The position numbers were made by a program, and so were the translations under genes. The notes below the pieces were generated by a model. It saw only the letters and a list, made by a program, of their open reading frames with translations, had not been told where the DNA came from and searched no databases. A stretch of 24,370 nt of DNA from a virus: positions 1 through 24,370 of the IMG/VR virus record IMGVR_UViG_3300030115_000006; one strand, 5' to 3'. Each line of letters starts with the position of its first letter. Within the stretch, counting starts at the first letter, position 1. This document shows, one piece after another, positions 8,837 to 17,434 of this stretch.

Positions 8837-9172
8837 ATGAGACTCTTAGATTTAACGCAACGTACCAAACACGCAACTATGGCATATGACGGCGATGTAC
8901 TCAATTTTGAGTACTATCATCAGCTTGTCACGCCGGCTCTTATTGCCACACTGAACGATATCAAAAAAACATCAGACTATGCCGGCATTAGCAAAAGTTT
9001 AGTAACGCTAGTAGCAGCTTGGGATCTGTTAGATGCCGATGGTACGCCGTTTCCTCTTGATTTAGTTCGACTACAGAATGAAGTACCCGTACTGTTTCAA
9101 GCGCAGGTATTGGAGGGAATTGTTACCGGTATATTCCAGGGGGAAGTAGCAGCGACGCAACTAGTGAGTTAA
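8837..9172 (+). CDS. Tail assembly chaperone, short form (gpG-like)
   Basis: The 111-residue product is mainly helical, starting RLLDLTQRTKHATMAYDGDV, with a hydrophobic middle (YAGISKSLVTLVAAWDLLDA). It lies directly before the tape measure gene, where almost all long-tailed phages encode the chaperone that coats the tape measure protein during tail assembly. GAGAGGG lies a few bases before ATG 8837. The next reading frame continues the same protein by -1 frameshift (see the separate entry), as in lambda G/GT. Confidence 0.78.
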   Translation: MRLLDLTQRTKHATMAYDGDVLNFEYYHQLVTPALIATLNDIKKTSDYAGISKSLVTLVAAWDLLDADGTPFPLDLVRLQNEVPVLFQAQVLEGIVTGIFQGEVAATQLVS

Positions 9173-9378
9173 CCGCATTGCGTCGCTACCTCGCGTTAGG
9201 TACCGAAACCGACACGGCATGGGTGCCAGAATGGTACCCGCTTATACGAGCGGCTCGATACTTACATGTGGCACCCTGGGAACTATTACACCAGTCGGCA
9301 TACTGGTTACAGATAGCGAATATTGCCGAAACAGCCGAGGCACAGGCACAAGAGATCGTCAACAGGCAAGGTACATAA
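8837..9378 (+). CDS. Tail assembly chaperone, long frameshifted form (gpGT-like)
   Basis: The short chaperone is in frame 2, while the open frame that follows (last stop TGA 9079-9081, open to TAA 9376-9378) is in frame 1, so a -1 shift joins them. The best slip point is the run GGGGG at 9139-9143: the zero frame reads CAG GGG GAA, and Gly-tRNA on GGG can re-pair one base back. Slipping at GGG 9140-9142 would give about 180 residues, continuing GSSSDATSELTALRRYLALG. The extension has the Trp-rich helical look of T domains (TAWVPEWYPLIRAARYLHVA, PWELLHQSAYW). Another possible slip site is GAG GGA ATT (9113-9121). The second frame has only a TTG at 9178 and no ribosome site, which argues against a separate gene. 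Confidence 0.7.
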
Positions 9379-11379
9379 ATGGCAATAACAGTAGCACAAT
9401 TGCAAGTGAAAGTAGGCGGCGATACTAGCGAAGCCGAAAATAAACTACGCGGGCTAAACTCACAAGTCAATGAAAGCGGCGGTTTCTTTAAGAACGCGCT
9501 ATCATCGGCTTTAGGTTTCGCTGCTGGTGCTGGTGCTATTGCGGTAGTCGGTAGTGCTGTTAGCGGACTGACAGATTTTATAGGCGGGTCTATTCAAGCT
9601 GGTATTGATCAAGAAAAAGTCATGACGCAAACAGCGCAGGTTATCAAATCTACCGGCGGCGCGGCGGGTATGACGGCTACACAAATTGGCGATATGGCAG
9701 ACTCGCTAGCACGTACCACACCATTTGCTGATGACGTGACGCAATCGGCTGAAAACATGCTACTAACGTTTACCAATATCGGTAGTACGGTATTCCCTCA
9801 AGCCACGAAAACCGTACTTGATATGTCACAAGCGTTAGGGCAAGATACAAAGTCGAGTGCAATTCAACTGGGTAAGGCTCTCGATGATCCAATCAAGGGC
9901 ATCACGGCATTGTCGCGAGTCGGTGTGACATTCACACAATCACAAAAAGATAGCATCAAAGCGATGATGCAACATAACGATACCGCAGGCGCGCAAGGCA
10001 TTATTTTGAAAGAACTATCACGCGAGTTTGGCGGATCAGCTGAGGCCGCTGGTACAACGTTCGCGGGTAAAATGTCGATCCTCAATAACACGATGGATCA
10101 GACGAAAGAAAAGATCGGACTTGCGTTAATACCGGTGCTTGAATCGCTTATGAGTGGCATACAATCTAAGGTATTGCCGATATTTGATAAATTTGCTGCA
10201 TGGTTTATGAAAGACGGCATACCCGCTATCAGCAAATTAGGATCATTAATTGAAGGGGTACTTGTTCCTGCACTAGGGAATATATTTACATGGATCGGTA
10301 ACAACATTATTCCTGTCCTAGAAAAATTTGGGACGTTTGTTGAAACAAAGGTGATGCCGGCAGTTACGCAACTGACTACGATCATCGTTGCTCAAGCCGT
10401 TCCCGCATTTGAGCATTTCTGGACAACGGTTGTCATGAAACTGCTGCCCATTTTTGAGGAATTAGCGACGGTCATTATCACAAAAGTAGTGCCTATTCTC
10501 GCCAACATCGCTACATTTGTCGTAACCCAACTCGTCCCCGCACTCATGAAACTGTGGAATCAGATAGCGCCTGTCTTGATACCGATTTTACACGAATTAG
10601 CGACGGTGATTACCACTAAAATCATGCCTGCTCTAGAGAAAATCGCCAACAAAGTTATGGGTGAACTGTTGCCTTCACTGATGAAACTCTGGAACCACAT
10701 TGAACCCGTCCTGATACCGATCTTGAATATCCTTGGTTGGGTTTTGACGCAAGTTATCTTTCCCGCTATCGGTATTGTGATTGGTATCATTGGTAATATC
10801 ATTGGCATATTGATTGATTTGATATCCCACATTGTCGATCTGATTACATGGTTCTTTGATTTAGCTGATGGTATTAAAAATGCCGTTGGCGGGGCTTTAG
10901 GAGACATTGGCGATTTTATCGATAAGGCCACAAAGTTTTTTACGGATATGCCCGCAAAGTTATTAGATTCTGGTAAGAAATGGATACAAGGACTAATAGA
11001 CGGCATAAAGTCTATGGCTGGATCAATCAAGGATGCCGTAAGTAAGACGATAGGCGACGCGGTACATAATATACCGGTGATCGGTGGCCTTATCCCTGGA
11101 TTTGCAATGGGTACCAGTAGCGCACCTGGTGGCATGGCGATAGTTGGCGAAAACGGGCCGGAATTAGTGATGTTACCGCAAGGATCGCAAGTTATCCCTA
11201 ATAATCAGACACGCAATTTAACTAATAGTACCAACATACCCGCTATGCAACCATCAAATAATGGTCAGCAAATGATCTCGCAGACGATAACCATCATGTT
11301 AGACGGTAGGCAAATAGCACGAACGGTGCTACCTCATATGGCTAGCGAGATACGACTAGCCACCGGAATTAGGAGCTAA
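9379..11379 (+). CDS. Tape measure protein (TP901-type)
   Basis: This 666-residue protein would set tail length and pass through the tube on DNA ejection. At the usual 1.5 Angstrom per residue it predicts a tail near 100 nm. Seen in order: an N-terminal helix (VAQLQVKVGGDTSEAENKLR); a hydrophobic segment at about residues 45-75; the TP901-type core (MLLTFTNIGSTVFPQ, then TKTVLDMSQALGQDTKSSAI and LDDPIKGITALSRVGVTFTQ); and a long stretch of hydrophobic helical repeats from about 250 to 470. In those repeats LWNxIxPVLIPIL and the preceding ELATVIxTKxxP occur more than once. A second membrane-like stretch lies at 450-495, and the tape-measure end motif VGENGPELVMLPQGSQVIPN at about 588. Its ATG abuts the chaperone stop. 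Confidence 0.93.
   Translation: MAITVAQLQVKVGGDTSEAENKLRGLNSQVNESGGFFKNALSSALGFAAGAGAIAVVGSAVSGLTDFIGGSIQAGIDQEKVMTQTAQVIKSTGGAAGMTATQIGDMADSLARTTPFADDVTQSAENMLLTFTNIGSTVFPQATKTVLDMSQALGQDTKSSAIQLGKALDDPIKGITALSRVGVTFTQSQKDSIKAMMQHNDTAGAQGIILKELSREFGGSAEAAGTTFAGKMSILNNTMDQTKEKIGLALIPVLESLMSGIQSKVLPIFDKFAAWFMKDGIPAISKLGSLIEGVLVPALGNIFTWIGNNIIPVLEKFGTFVETKVMPAVTQLTTIIVAQAVPAFEHFWTTVVMKLLPIFEELATVIITKVVPILANIATFVVTQLVPALMKLWNQIAPVLIPILHELATVITTKIMPALEKIANKVMGELLPSLMKLWNHIEPVLIPILNILGWVLTQVIFPAIGIVIGIIGNIIGILIDLISHIVDLITWFFDLADGIKNAVGGALGDIGDFIDKATKFFTDMPAKLLDSGKKWIQGLIDGIKSMAGSIKDAVSKTIGDAVHNIPVIGGLIPGFAMGTSSAPGGMAIVGENGPELVMLPQGSQVIPNNQTRNLTNSTNIPAMQPSNNGQQMISQTITIMLDGRQIARTVLPHMASEIRLATGIRS
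10441..10740 (+). repeat. Internal repeats in the tape measure gene
   Basis: Two tandem-like modules encode the same pattern. ATTAGCGACGGT is exact at about 10458 and 10597, followed by codons for VIxTK. LMKLWN followed by PVLIPIL is encoded at about 10547 and 10681. The spacing is about 135 bases, so one 45-residue module seems to have been copied. Such changes would alter tail length. Confidence 0.65.
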
Positions 11380-11383
11380 GAAC

Positions 11384-11911
11384 ATGGCAGCAGCAGTAAC
11401 AAGAGCGTCATACTTTGGAGCCAACGCCACCGAACCCGCCGGTGTGACAGCCGAGACGGGTACAAAGTTTAGCCTAAACGATACAAATACATCGGGTACC
11501 ACGCCGATCCCGATCCCAACCGCAACAGGCACCGATTATTCGTGGCATAAAATGCTAGCGTTAGAGGTGACAACGGTAGGCACTACCTCAATTAGTAACC
11601 GGCGCGTTGCGTTCGCTGCCACCGCTACTACTGGTTTATCACTCAACTGGAAAAATCTCGCAACGTACACGCAAGCTACAAGCGGTAACAAAGTAGCTGA
11701 CAATGTGGGAACGAACGCAGCGGTACCGTCAACATATGCGGCGGTAACTACCAGCAATCAGCTATGGGATAACACCAGTACCGTCACAACCTCGCTAGGA
11801 CGTAACGGGAACTTTGTGCAATTGATCACAGGTGTGGATTTTACATACGCCGGCGGTGCTGGTTCAGCAATCGCACTTCCTAACATTCTACTTGTCTATG
11901 ACGAGGCATAA
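11384..11911 (+). CDS. Distal tail protein of unknown function
   Basis: The 175-residue protein is rich in Thr, Ala, Ser and Gly and is predicted to be beta-strand (TTGLSLNWKNLATYTQATSG, SAIALPNILLVYDEA at the end). I do not recognise a family. Its place straight after the tape measure is where Dit-like or other tail-tip proteins usually lie, but it is shorter than a normal Dit (about 250 residues). A good ribosome site, AGGAG, precedes ATG 11384. Its stop abuts the next ATG, so the two are probably coupled. Confidence 0.6.
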   Translation: MAAAVTRASYFGANATEPAGVTAETGTKFSLNDTNTSGTTPIPIPTATGTDYSWHKMLALEVTTVGTTSISNRRVAFAATATTGLSLNWKNLATYTQATSGNKVADNVGTNAAVPSTYAAVTTSNQLWDNTSTVTTSLGRNGNFVQLITGVDFTYAGGAGSAIALPNILLVYDEA

Positions 11912-12241
11912 ATGACAGATACTGATATGTGGTCAGTCGTCTATGGTCATAATGGTATCCATTTGACTGAGGACACGCTATCCACGTGGAATAATGTAGA
12001 TATAAACCGCGTATCTACAGTAATCCTGACACATCCACAAGGGCAAATGGTGTGCCACATACCCGCCGGTATGAAGCCGTTTTTCTTTCGTCGGCGTACC
12101 GTAACCGTTCAACAAAGCGAAGACGCGGATCAAGTAGTTACGAGTGTTTCGGTACTTGGCTGGCATGATGAATCTGGCACCGGCTGTTATACATGGATCT
12201 ATCCTGATGGTTCAGTAGCTATCACACACACCGATCAATAG
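11912..12241 (+). CDS. Small protein of unknown function in tail-tip operon
   Basis: The 109-residue protein starts directly on the base after the previous stop (TAA ATG), with no room for its own strong ribosome site, so it probably depends on upstream translation. It has aromatic and charged patches (PAGMKPFFFRRRTVTVQQSE, GTGCYTWIYPDGSVAITHT) and may form a small beta-sandwich. I see no motif. Its location suggests a tail-tip or baseplate part. Confidence 0.55.
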   Translation: MTDTDMWSVVYGHNGIHLTEDTLSTWNNVDINRVSTVILTHPQGQMVCHIPAGMKPFFFRRRTVTVQQSEDADQVVTSVSVLGWHDESGTGCYTWIYPDGSVAITHTDQ

Positions 12242-12259
12242 TTAAGGGGGTATACGTCT

Positions 12260-15200
12260 TTGAGTTATAAGCAGGAAGTCTTAAACGATACGCCGGACGT
12301 ATACCTTAGACTTGGCGAAAGTAGCGGTACGGTAGCTACCGATGTAAGCGGTAACGCTCGCAACGGTACATATAACGGTACTGGTGTGACATACAGCACT
12401 ACCGGCGCGTTAACGACTGATGCTGATACCGCTGTAACTCTTGATGGCACAGCGGGTAAAATCGATTTACCAGTAGGCTACAATCCGAGTGGTGCGGGTA
12501 TCACGGTAGAGGCGTGGTACTATATTGCGCTGTCAACCGATGTGTCAACATCCCCACGTCTGGTAGCCAACGCAAAGACGAATACGACCTTTACTGGTTT
12601 TCAGCTTAGACTTGATTCCGCTTCTGGGTGTGCATTCCAGATCGGATCGGGTTCTACATCGAGTACCGTTTTAGCCACGGCGGGCGCGGTGACGGCGGCG
12701 ACATGGCATCACCTTGTTGGTACCTATGATTCTAGTACATTGCGATTATATCAAGATGGCGTTCTGCTCAATACCGCCGCGTATACGGGATCGGTGACGG
12801 CCTCGGCAACACAAGTATCAATAGGTAGACTGATAACCCCTAGTGGCAACTTTTTTAAAGGTGGCATTGACGAGGTAGCAATCTATCCTAGTGTGCTAAC
12901 GTTGGCACGCATTAAAGAGCATTATCGTACCGGTGCTATCGCACGTGTGGTACCAGCCACAATGTATCTAGGTGTAAGTGGTACCACATCTACACGTACC
13001 GTTACGCCGGCAACGCTGGCATTACTGGCAACCAGTACCCGATCCGTTCCTAGCACCATCGCCACGTTCGCGACCAGTAAACGAACTGTACCAGCAACCA
13101 TCGCCACACTTGCCACGTCTACACGCACGGTACCTCCTACATTAGCACTATTAAAAACCGCTAATAGAGTAGTACCAGCGACGCTATCATTAGGAACATC
13201 GGCTAATAGTCGTACTGTACCCGCTACACTGGCAATGATTGCTACTAGTAACCGGATCGTACCGTCAACAGTAGCGACGTTAGCTACATCCACACGTATA
13301 GTACCTAGTTCGCTTAGTGCCACGTTTACCAATAGCCGATCCGTTCCCGCTACACTCGCTACACTGGCAACTAATAGCCGATCCGTTCTTAGTACAATTG
13401 CTACATTAGCCACTAGTAATCGCGTGGTACCAGCATCTTTATCGTTAGGGACTTCAGTAGTTACGAGTACACGAACGGTACCCGCTACGCTGGCAATGGT
13501 AGCAACTAGTAACCGTGTCATACCGGCAACTATGGCGACGTTGGCAACCAGTACCCGATCCGTTCCTAGTTCGCTAAGTGCCACATTAACCAATAGCCGA
13601 TCCGTACCGGCTACGCTGGCATTATTAGCCACTGCATCACGTATTGTACCAACCACATTAGCAACAATGGCTACAAGTACCCGTACTATACCCGCTACTT
13701 TGTGGCTGTCATCTGTTGCGGTATCAACTAGAACGGTACCAACTACATTAGCGATTACCGCATACAATGCGAGGATCGTACCGTCAACAATTGCGACTAT
13801 TGCTACAACTAAAAGACAAGTACCAGCGACGTTATACCTGTCAGGTAGCACGGTATCGGCATATAAAGCGGCGGTATTGACTGATACCCCACTAGCCTAT
13901 TATCGACTAGCTGAAACAAGCGGTACGGTAGCGACTGATGTAAGCGGTAACGGCTACAATGCTACGTATACCAGTACTGGTGTAACCTATGGTGTTACAG
14001 GTGCGATGGTCAATGAATCAAACACCGGTATCACATTAAACGGTACTACCGGACATGTTGATTTACCCGCCGGCGTTTCATTAAATGGATTAGCGGCATG
14101 TAGTGTAGAAACGTGGGTTAAAATACCGGCGGCGTTAGTGGCAGTATACCCACGTATTGTGGCTAACAGTTATACCGACACGTCACATCAAGGCATACAA
14201 TTATTCTTGCAAGATGTAGGCGGCATTTTTAGCGTTGGCAATGGTACCATTACTGTATTTACTACGCTCGCAGGGCCGTTACCGCCTAACATCTGGCACC
14301 ATCTCGTAGGCACCTATGACGGCATCTACGTCCGGCTCTACATCGACGGGACGCTCATCAACCAGCAGGCGTTAACAGGGACCATTGGCACCGCGGCGTA
14401 TAACCTGTCTATTGGCTATAACCCCGCCTACAGTGGTGATTACTATGCCGGTAGTGTCGATGAAACCGCTATCTATGGCTATGCGCTATCACTCACTCAG
14501 ATACAGAACCACTACATAGCAGCTACCACAAGTACAGCGACGTTAAGTGGCGGCTATACCGTCTCTATCGCAGGTGTGGCATTACCAATTCAGGCCGGTA
14601 CACTGTCAATCAATAAGGCATTAGGGCAACGTTCCACATGTTCATTTACGGTATGGGATACTACCGGACTTAATCACTTTGTTGAAGGTTCACAAGTCAC
14701 AATAACAAATCAGAACGGCGTGACAGACTTTTACGGCTTTGTGCAATCGTCTACAGAAGTCAGGCCAGGATACGGATCGTTATTACTGCATACTATCCAA
14801 TGTATGGATAGCGTGTATCTTGCTGATAAGCGATTGATAGCAAAGACGTATACAGCCATGCAAGCCGGTAAGATCGTTCAAGATATTTTAACGAACGTAT
14901 TATCTTTAGAGGGCGTGACGGCGGGTACGATATCAGCCGGTCCTACCGTACCATTATTAACCGTTAACTATGCAACAGCATCACAGGTTATCATGTTGTT
15001 AGCAGAGAGATCCGGCTATTGGTGGGATATTGACGAAAAGAAACAATTGCAATTTCAACCCGCTACCGGTACCATTGCACCATTTACCGTTAACAGTAAC
15101 AAAGACTTAGAAGCAACTACTGTAAGCGCGGTACGTTCTAGCGATTTATACCGCAATCGTCAATACATGCGTGGCATCAACGCTCCAACATCTAGCCAAA

Positions 15201-15973
15201 CGGAAACACGCAAAGGTGATGGTACGACTAAAGCGTTTCTTATGTCGTACCCGCTATCGCAAGTGCCAACAATCACGCTAAACACGGTAGCCCAAACAGT
15301 CGGCATAAGCGGTGTAGATACGGGTAAAAACTACTATTGGAGCGCAAACAGCAACGTTATAGCCCAGGATACGGGCGGTACCACGCTGATAACGACTGAC
15401 ACGTTGAGCGTGACCTATATCGGTAGTTACGCTGCTATTGTCGAAAGTGACGACTATTCAGCACAAGCCACGCGAGCTGTATTAGAAGGATCTACCGGCA
15501 TAGTAGAAGCAATTGAGGATGTGCCAAACAGTAGGTCACTTGACGACGCGATCCAAGATGCAAACGGTAAGCTAATGCGGTTTACCGTCAATGGCGTTAC
15601 CTTATCATTTGACACGCTTAAGACCGGCCTTAAGCCAGGGCAACTATTAACCGTTACCGCGCCTGAACATAATCTAACTAATGCTCAATTACTCATTGAA
15701 TCGGTACAGGTGTATGATCGCGACCCCGTGCTAGGCTATCACGTCAAGGCGATGTTAGGACCGGTAAATACATCATGGGTACAATACTTTGCTAATCTCG
15801 CTAATAAACCGGCTGTACTCAATAACTTGAATGTTGGCAACAGTGGCACGATTGCGATACCCGTATCGGTATCTGATTCAACCACGTGGGGGGAAACATC
15901 AACAGTAACGGTATACGCATGCCCTATATGCGGAACTAGCACATTTTGTGGAACGGCGGTATTTGTATGTTAG
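12260..15973 (+). CDS. Large tail-tip protein: LamG - 14-residue repeats - LamG - hub-like domain
   Basis: The 1237-residue protein starts at TTG 12260, 9 bases after AAGGGGG. Region 1 (residues about 1-222) is a LamG/concanavalin-like domain (TPDVYLRLGESSGTVATDVS, WHHLVGTYDSSTLRLYQDG, FFKGGIDEVAIYPSVLT). Region 2 (231-533) is 21 tandem units of about 14 residues, consensus VPATLATLATSTRT. Region 3 (534-757) is a second LamG clearly duplicated from the first (YYRLAETSGTVATDVSGNGY, WHHLVGTYDGIYVRLYIDG, YAGSVDETAIYGYALSLTQI). Region 4 (about 758-1195) resembles siphophage tail-hub proteins: GTLSINKALGQRSTCSFTVW, YGFVQSSTEVRPGYGSLLLH, LLAERSGYWWDIDEKKQL, LKPGQLLTVTAP. The tip ends YACPICGTSTFCGTAVFVC. 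LamG domains often bind sugars, so adhesion to the host surface is a likely role, by inference. Confidence 0.85.
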   Translation: MSYKQEVLNDTPDVYLRLGESSGTVATDVSGNARNGTYNGTGVTYSTTGALTTDADTAVTLDGTAGKIDLPVGYNPSGAGITVEAWYYIALSTDVSTSPRLVANAKTNTTFTGFQLRLDSASGCAFQIGSGSTSSTVLATAGAVTAATWHHLVGTYDSSTLRLYQDGVLLNTAAYTGSVTASATQVSIGRLITPSGNFFKGGIDEVAIYPSVLTLARIKEHYRTGAIARVVPATMYLGVSGTTSTRTVTPATLALLATSTRSVPSTIATFATSKRTVPATIATLATSTRTVPPTLALLKTANRVVPATLSLGTSANSRTVPATLAMIATSNRIVPSTVATLATSTRIVPSSLSATFTNSRSVPATLATLATNSRSVLSTIATLATSNRVVPASLSLGTSVVTSTRTVPATLAMVATSNRVIPATMATLATSTRSVPSSLSATLTNSRSVPATLALLATASRIVPTTLATMATSTRTIPATLWLSSVAVSTRTVPTTLAITAYNARIVPSTIATIATTKRQVPATLYLSGSTVSAYKAAVLTDTPLAYYRLAETSGTVATDVSGNGYNATYTSTGVTYGVTGAMVNESNTGITLNGTTGHVDLPAGVSLNGLAACSVETWVKIPAALVAVYPRIVANSYTDTSHQGIQLFLQDVGGIFSVGNGTITVFTTLAGPLPPNIWHHLVGTYDGIYVRLYIDGTLINQQALTGTIGTAAYNLSIGYNPAYSGDYYAGSVDETAIYGYALSLTQIQNHYIAATTSTATLSGGYTVSIAGVALPIQAGTLSINKALGQRSTCSFTVWDTTGLNHFVEGSQVTITNQNGVTDFYGFVQSSTEVRPGYGSLLLHTIQCMDSVYLADKRLIAKTYTAMQAGKIVQDILTNVLSLEGVTAGTISAGPTVPLLTVNYATASQVIMLLAERSGYWWDIDEKKQLQFQPATGTIAPFTVNSNKDLEATTVSAVRSSDLYRNRQYMRGINAPTSSQTETRKGDGTTKAFLMSYPLSQVPTITLNTVAQTVGISGVDTGKNYYWSANSNVIAQDTGGTTLITTDTLSVTYIGSYAAIVESDDYSAQATRAVLEGSTGIVEAIEDVPNSRSLDDAIQDANGKLMRFTVNGVTLSFDTLKTGLKPGQLLTVTAPEHNLTNAQLLIESVQVYDRDPVLGYHVKAMLGPVNTSWVQYFANLANKPAVLNNLNVGNSGTIAIPVSVSDSTTWGETSTVTVYACPICGTSTFCGTAVFVC
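12263..14530 (+). repeat. Duplicated LamG-encoding segments (12263-12925 and 13862-14530)
   Basis: The two LamG-like domains match in DNA as well as protein. An AGCGGTACGGTAGC string, followed by GTAAGCGGTAAC, occurs near 12333 and 13918. The WHHLVGTYD and DE-AIY motifs appear in the same order at about 150 and 200 residues into each domain. They differ enough to imply an old duplication. The repeat block lies between them. Confidence 0.75.
12950..13858 (+). repeat. Tandem repeat block, 21 units of about 42 bp, with a 261-bp super-repeat
   Basis: Each unit encodes V-P-x-[ST]-[LIV]-x-x-x-A-T-[SN]-x-R-x; most have 14 residues, a few 15-17. Units at 13188-13448 and 13449-13709 form a higher-order copy: the same six-unit order with an offset of 261 bp. 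For example, GTACCCGCTAC[AG]CTGGCAATG occurs at 13217 and 13478, and AATAGCCGATCCGT lies near 13331 and 13592. The Gly/Ser/Thr-rich units probably form a beta-structured or extended stalk between the two LamG domains. Confidence 0.9.
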
Positions 15974-16431
15974 ATTTTGATGACGGCTTAAAATGGAGCG
16001 GCCTTATTGTGGTCACGGTATGGGATGACGGCGGGCTAGTTGGTCAACAGATACTGCACAATTTAGTAATGAATACAGGTAAAAACCTACTCGTATCAGC
16101 ATTACAGAATAGCGCGGTAAACGCTAAAATCACGTATGCGTCGTTAGGAAGTGGTAGTACGGCGGTGGCAAATACACAAACCGCGTTAGTTGCTGAACAG
16201 TTTCGTAAGGCTATGACGAGTTACACCACACCAGGCACAGGGCAAAGTAAATCAACTATCTATATCGCACCTGGCGAGGCTACCACGTTTACGACAAACG
16301 AGATCGGCTGGTTTGGCAATGGTGCCACCGTTGCATTAAATAGCGGTACGATGATAGCACGTGTGCTGTATACCCGCGCTAAAGCCGCTACAGAGTCATT
16401 ACAAATAGATCGTATCGACACATTAAGCTAA
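15967..16431 (+). CDS. Tail protein of unknown function (fibre/baseplate accessory)
   Basis: The 154-residue protein starts at ATG 15967, overlapping the stop of the large tail-tip gene by 7 bases, with a weak GGCGG upstream. The stretch ITYASLGSGSTAVANTQTAL, followed by VAEQFRKAM, resembles a phrase common in phage tail-fibre and baseplate-associated proteins (Y-x-x-x-G-x-G-x-x-x-x-x-x-x-x-T-x-L-x-x-E-x-x-R). EIGWFGNGATVALNSGTMIA follows the same pattern. It would attach near the host-facing end of the tail. Confidence 0.6.
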   Translation: MLDFDDGLKWSGLIVVTVWDDGGLVGQQILHNLVMNTGKNLLVSALQNSAVNAKITYASLGSGSTAVANTQTALVAEQFRKAMTSYTTPGTGQSKSTIYIAPGEATTFTTNEIGWFGNGATVALNSGTMIARVLYTRAKAATESLQIDRIDTLS

Positions 16432-16441
16432 GGAGATCAGT

Positions 16442-17434
16442 ATGACATACACACCGACTACTTGGGTAAACGGTACCACACCAGCATCAGCCGCTAATAT
16501 GAATAACATTGAAACGGGTATATCCGGTTTGGATAGTTCCCGATTGATTAAAACTGGTGATACCATGTCCGGTGCATTAGGTATTTCCATGCCAGGGAAT
16601 ACCGTCAACGCGCTTACCATGACATTCCCTAGCGTACCAGCGTCTAATCAATCAATTATGTATGCCACCGTGACAGCCGATTCAAGCGCGAGGTTTAGTC
16701 TATCAATCCGCTCTGATGGGTACGGCATGCTTGGATTAGGATCAGGGACAGCCGCTAGCGGGTATATCTACGGTACAGCCAGTGGCTTACGCACGGATAA
16801 CGATATCACCACATCTACCAACGTAAACGCTGCAAACATAGTCGCGTCTGGTAATCTTGTCTGTGGCACTAGCAGTGCAATATTTCTCGGCAATCTGATG
16901 ATCTGTCAAGCGTACTTTGCCGTGCGTAAAAATGACGGCACAAAACTATTTGAGTGTCGCGCTAATGGCGATTTCACCATATCCGGTGTCACGTTGCGGA
17001 CTGCTGCTGGTTCAAGTAGTGGCTATGGCACCGGTGGTGTGTTTGACACATTCGACATAGCAGAGACGTACACAACTGACATGATATACGAGGCTGGCAC
17101 CGTGTTAGAGCCACAAGGCGACGTATACACGCTATGCAGAGAAGATGGATCGGCGTTTGCTGTTGTGGTATCAGAAGGCGGCGGCGTGCTACTAGGACCG
17201 AATGAAGATGACGTTAACGAGGTAGCCGTTCCTATTGCATTGACGGGCCGCGTAAGGGTTTCAACTAGTGAGGATATACAGTCGCGTCAATGGGTGACGA
17301 GTACTAGCGACGGCAAAGTAAGAGCTATTAAGAAAGGCGAAACGGCGTTTACTTTAGGCTACGCTTTGCACCCTACACACAATGGTAAAGTAGGCGTATT
17401 CTTGCGGCCTTGCATGATGACAGTAAAGCCATGA
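16442..17434 (+). CDS. Tail fibre / receptor-binding-like protein with G2-like C-terminal domain
   Basis: The 330-residue protein opens TPTTWVNGTTPASAANMNNI (followed by ETG), the N-terminal signature of many phage tail fibres (W-x-x-G-x-x-x-x-A-x-x-x-N-x-I-E). Residues 34-200 are a Gly/Ser/Thr-rich shaft with short GTASG turns. The C-terminal part (about 201-324) has FDTFDIAETYTTD, VAVPIALTGRVRVSTSED, WVTSTSDGKVRAIKKG and FTLGYALHP. It resembles the chaperone-like module found at the end of fibres (peptidase G2-type family). I see no sure catalytic site, so self-cleavage is not claimed. AAGGAGATCA lies before ATG 16442. Confidence 0.7.
   Translation: MTYTPTTWVNGTTPASAANMNNIETGISGLDSSRLIKTGDTMSGALGISMPGNTVNALTMTFPSVPASNQSIMYATVTADSSARFSLSIRSDGYGMLGLGSGTAASGYIYGTASGLRTDNDITTSTNVNAANIVASGNLVCGTSSAIFLGNLMICQAYFAVRKNDGTKLFECRANGDFTISGVTLRTAAGSSSGYGTGGVFDTFDIAETYTTDMIYEAGTVLEPQGDVYTLCREDGSAFAVVVSEGGGVLLGPNEDDVNEVAVPIALTGRVRVSTSEDIQSRQWVTSTSDGKVRAIKKGETAFTLGYALHPTHNGKVGVFLRPCMMTVKP

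Noticed and set aside
9178-9378. Separate 66-residue gene starting at TTG 9178
   Set aside because: No ribosome site, and the -1 relation to the preceding chaperone frame with open reading upstream fits a frameshifted extension better.
10560-11135. Minus-strand open frame of 191 codons inside the tape measure gene
   Set aside because: A shadow of the hydrophobic repeat codons on the other strand; no start signal and no protein-like domain.
12922-13851. Long minus-strand open frame (309 codons) with repeats opposite the 42-bp repeat block
   Set aside because: It mirrors the plus-strand repeats, so the periodic codons keep the opposite frame open. It has no ribosome site and lies fully within a well-supported gene.
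12950-13858. Possible CRISPR array because of regular 42-bp spacing
   Set aside because: The repeats are continuous coding sequence with gradual variation, not identical repeats with unique spacers.
17410-17430. ATG 17410 as start of the XhlA-like gene
   Set aside because: It lies in the fibre gene and has no ribosome site. ATG 17431 gives the common ATGA overlap.
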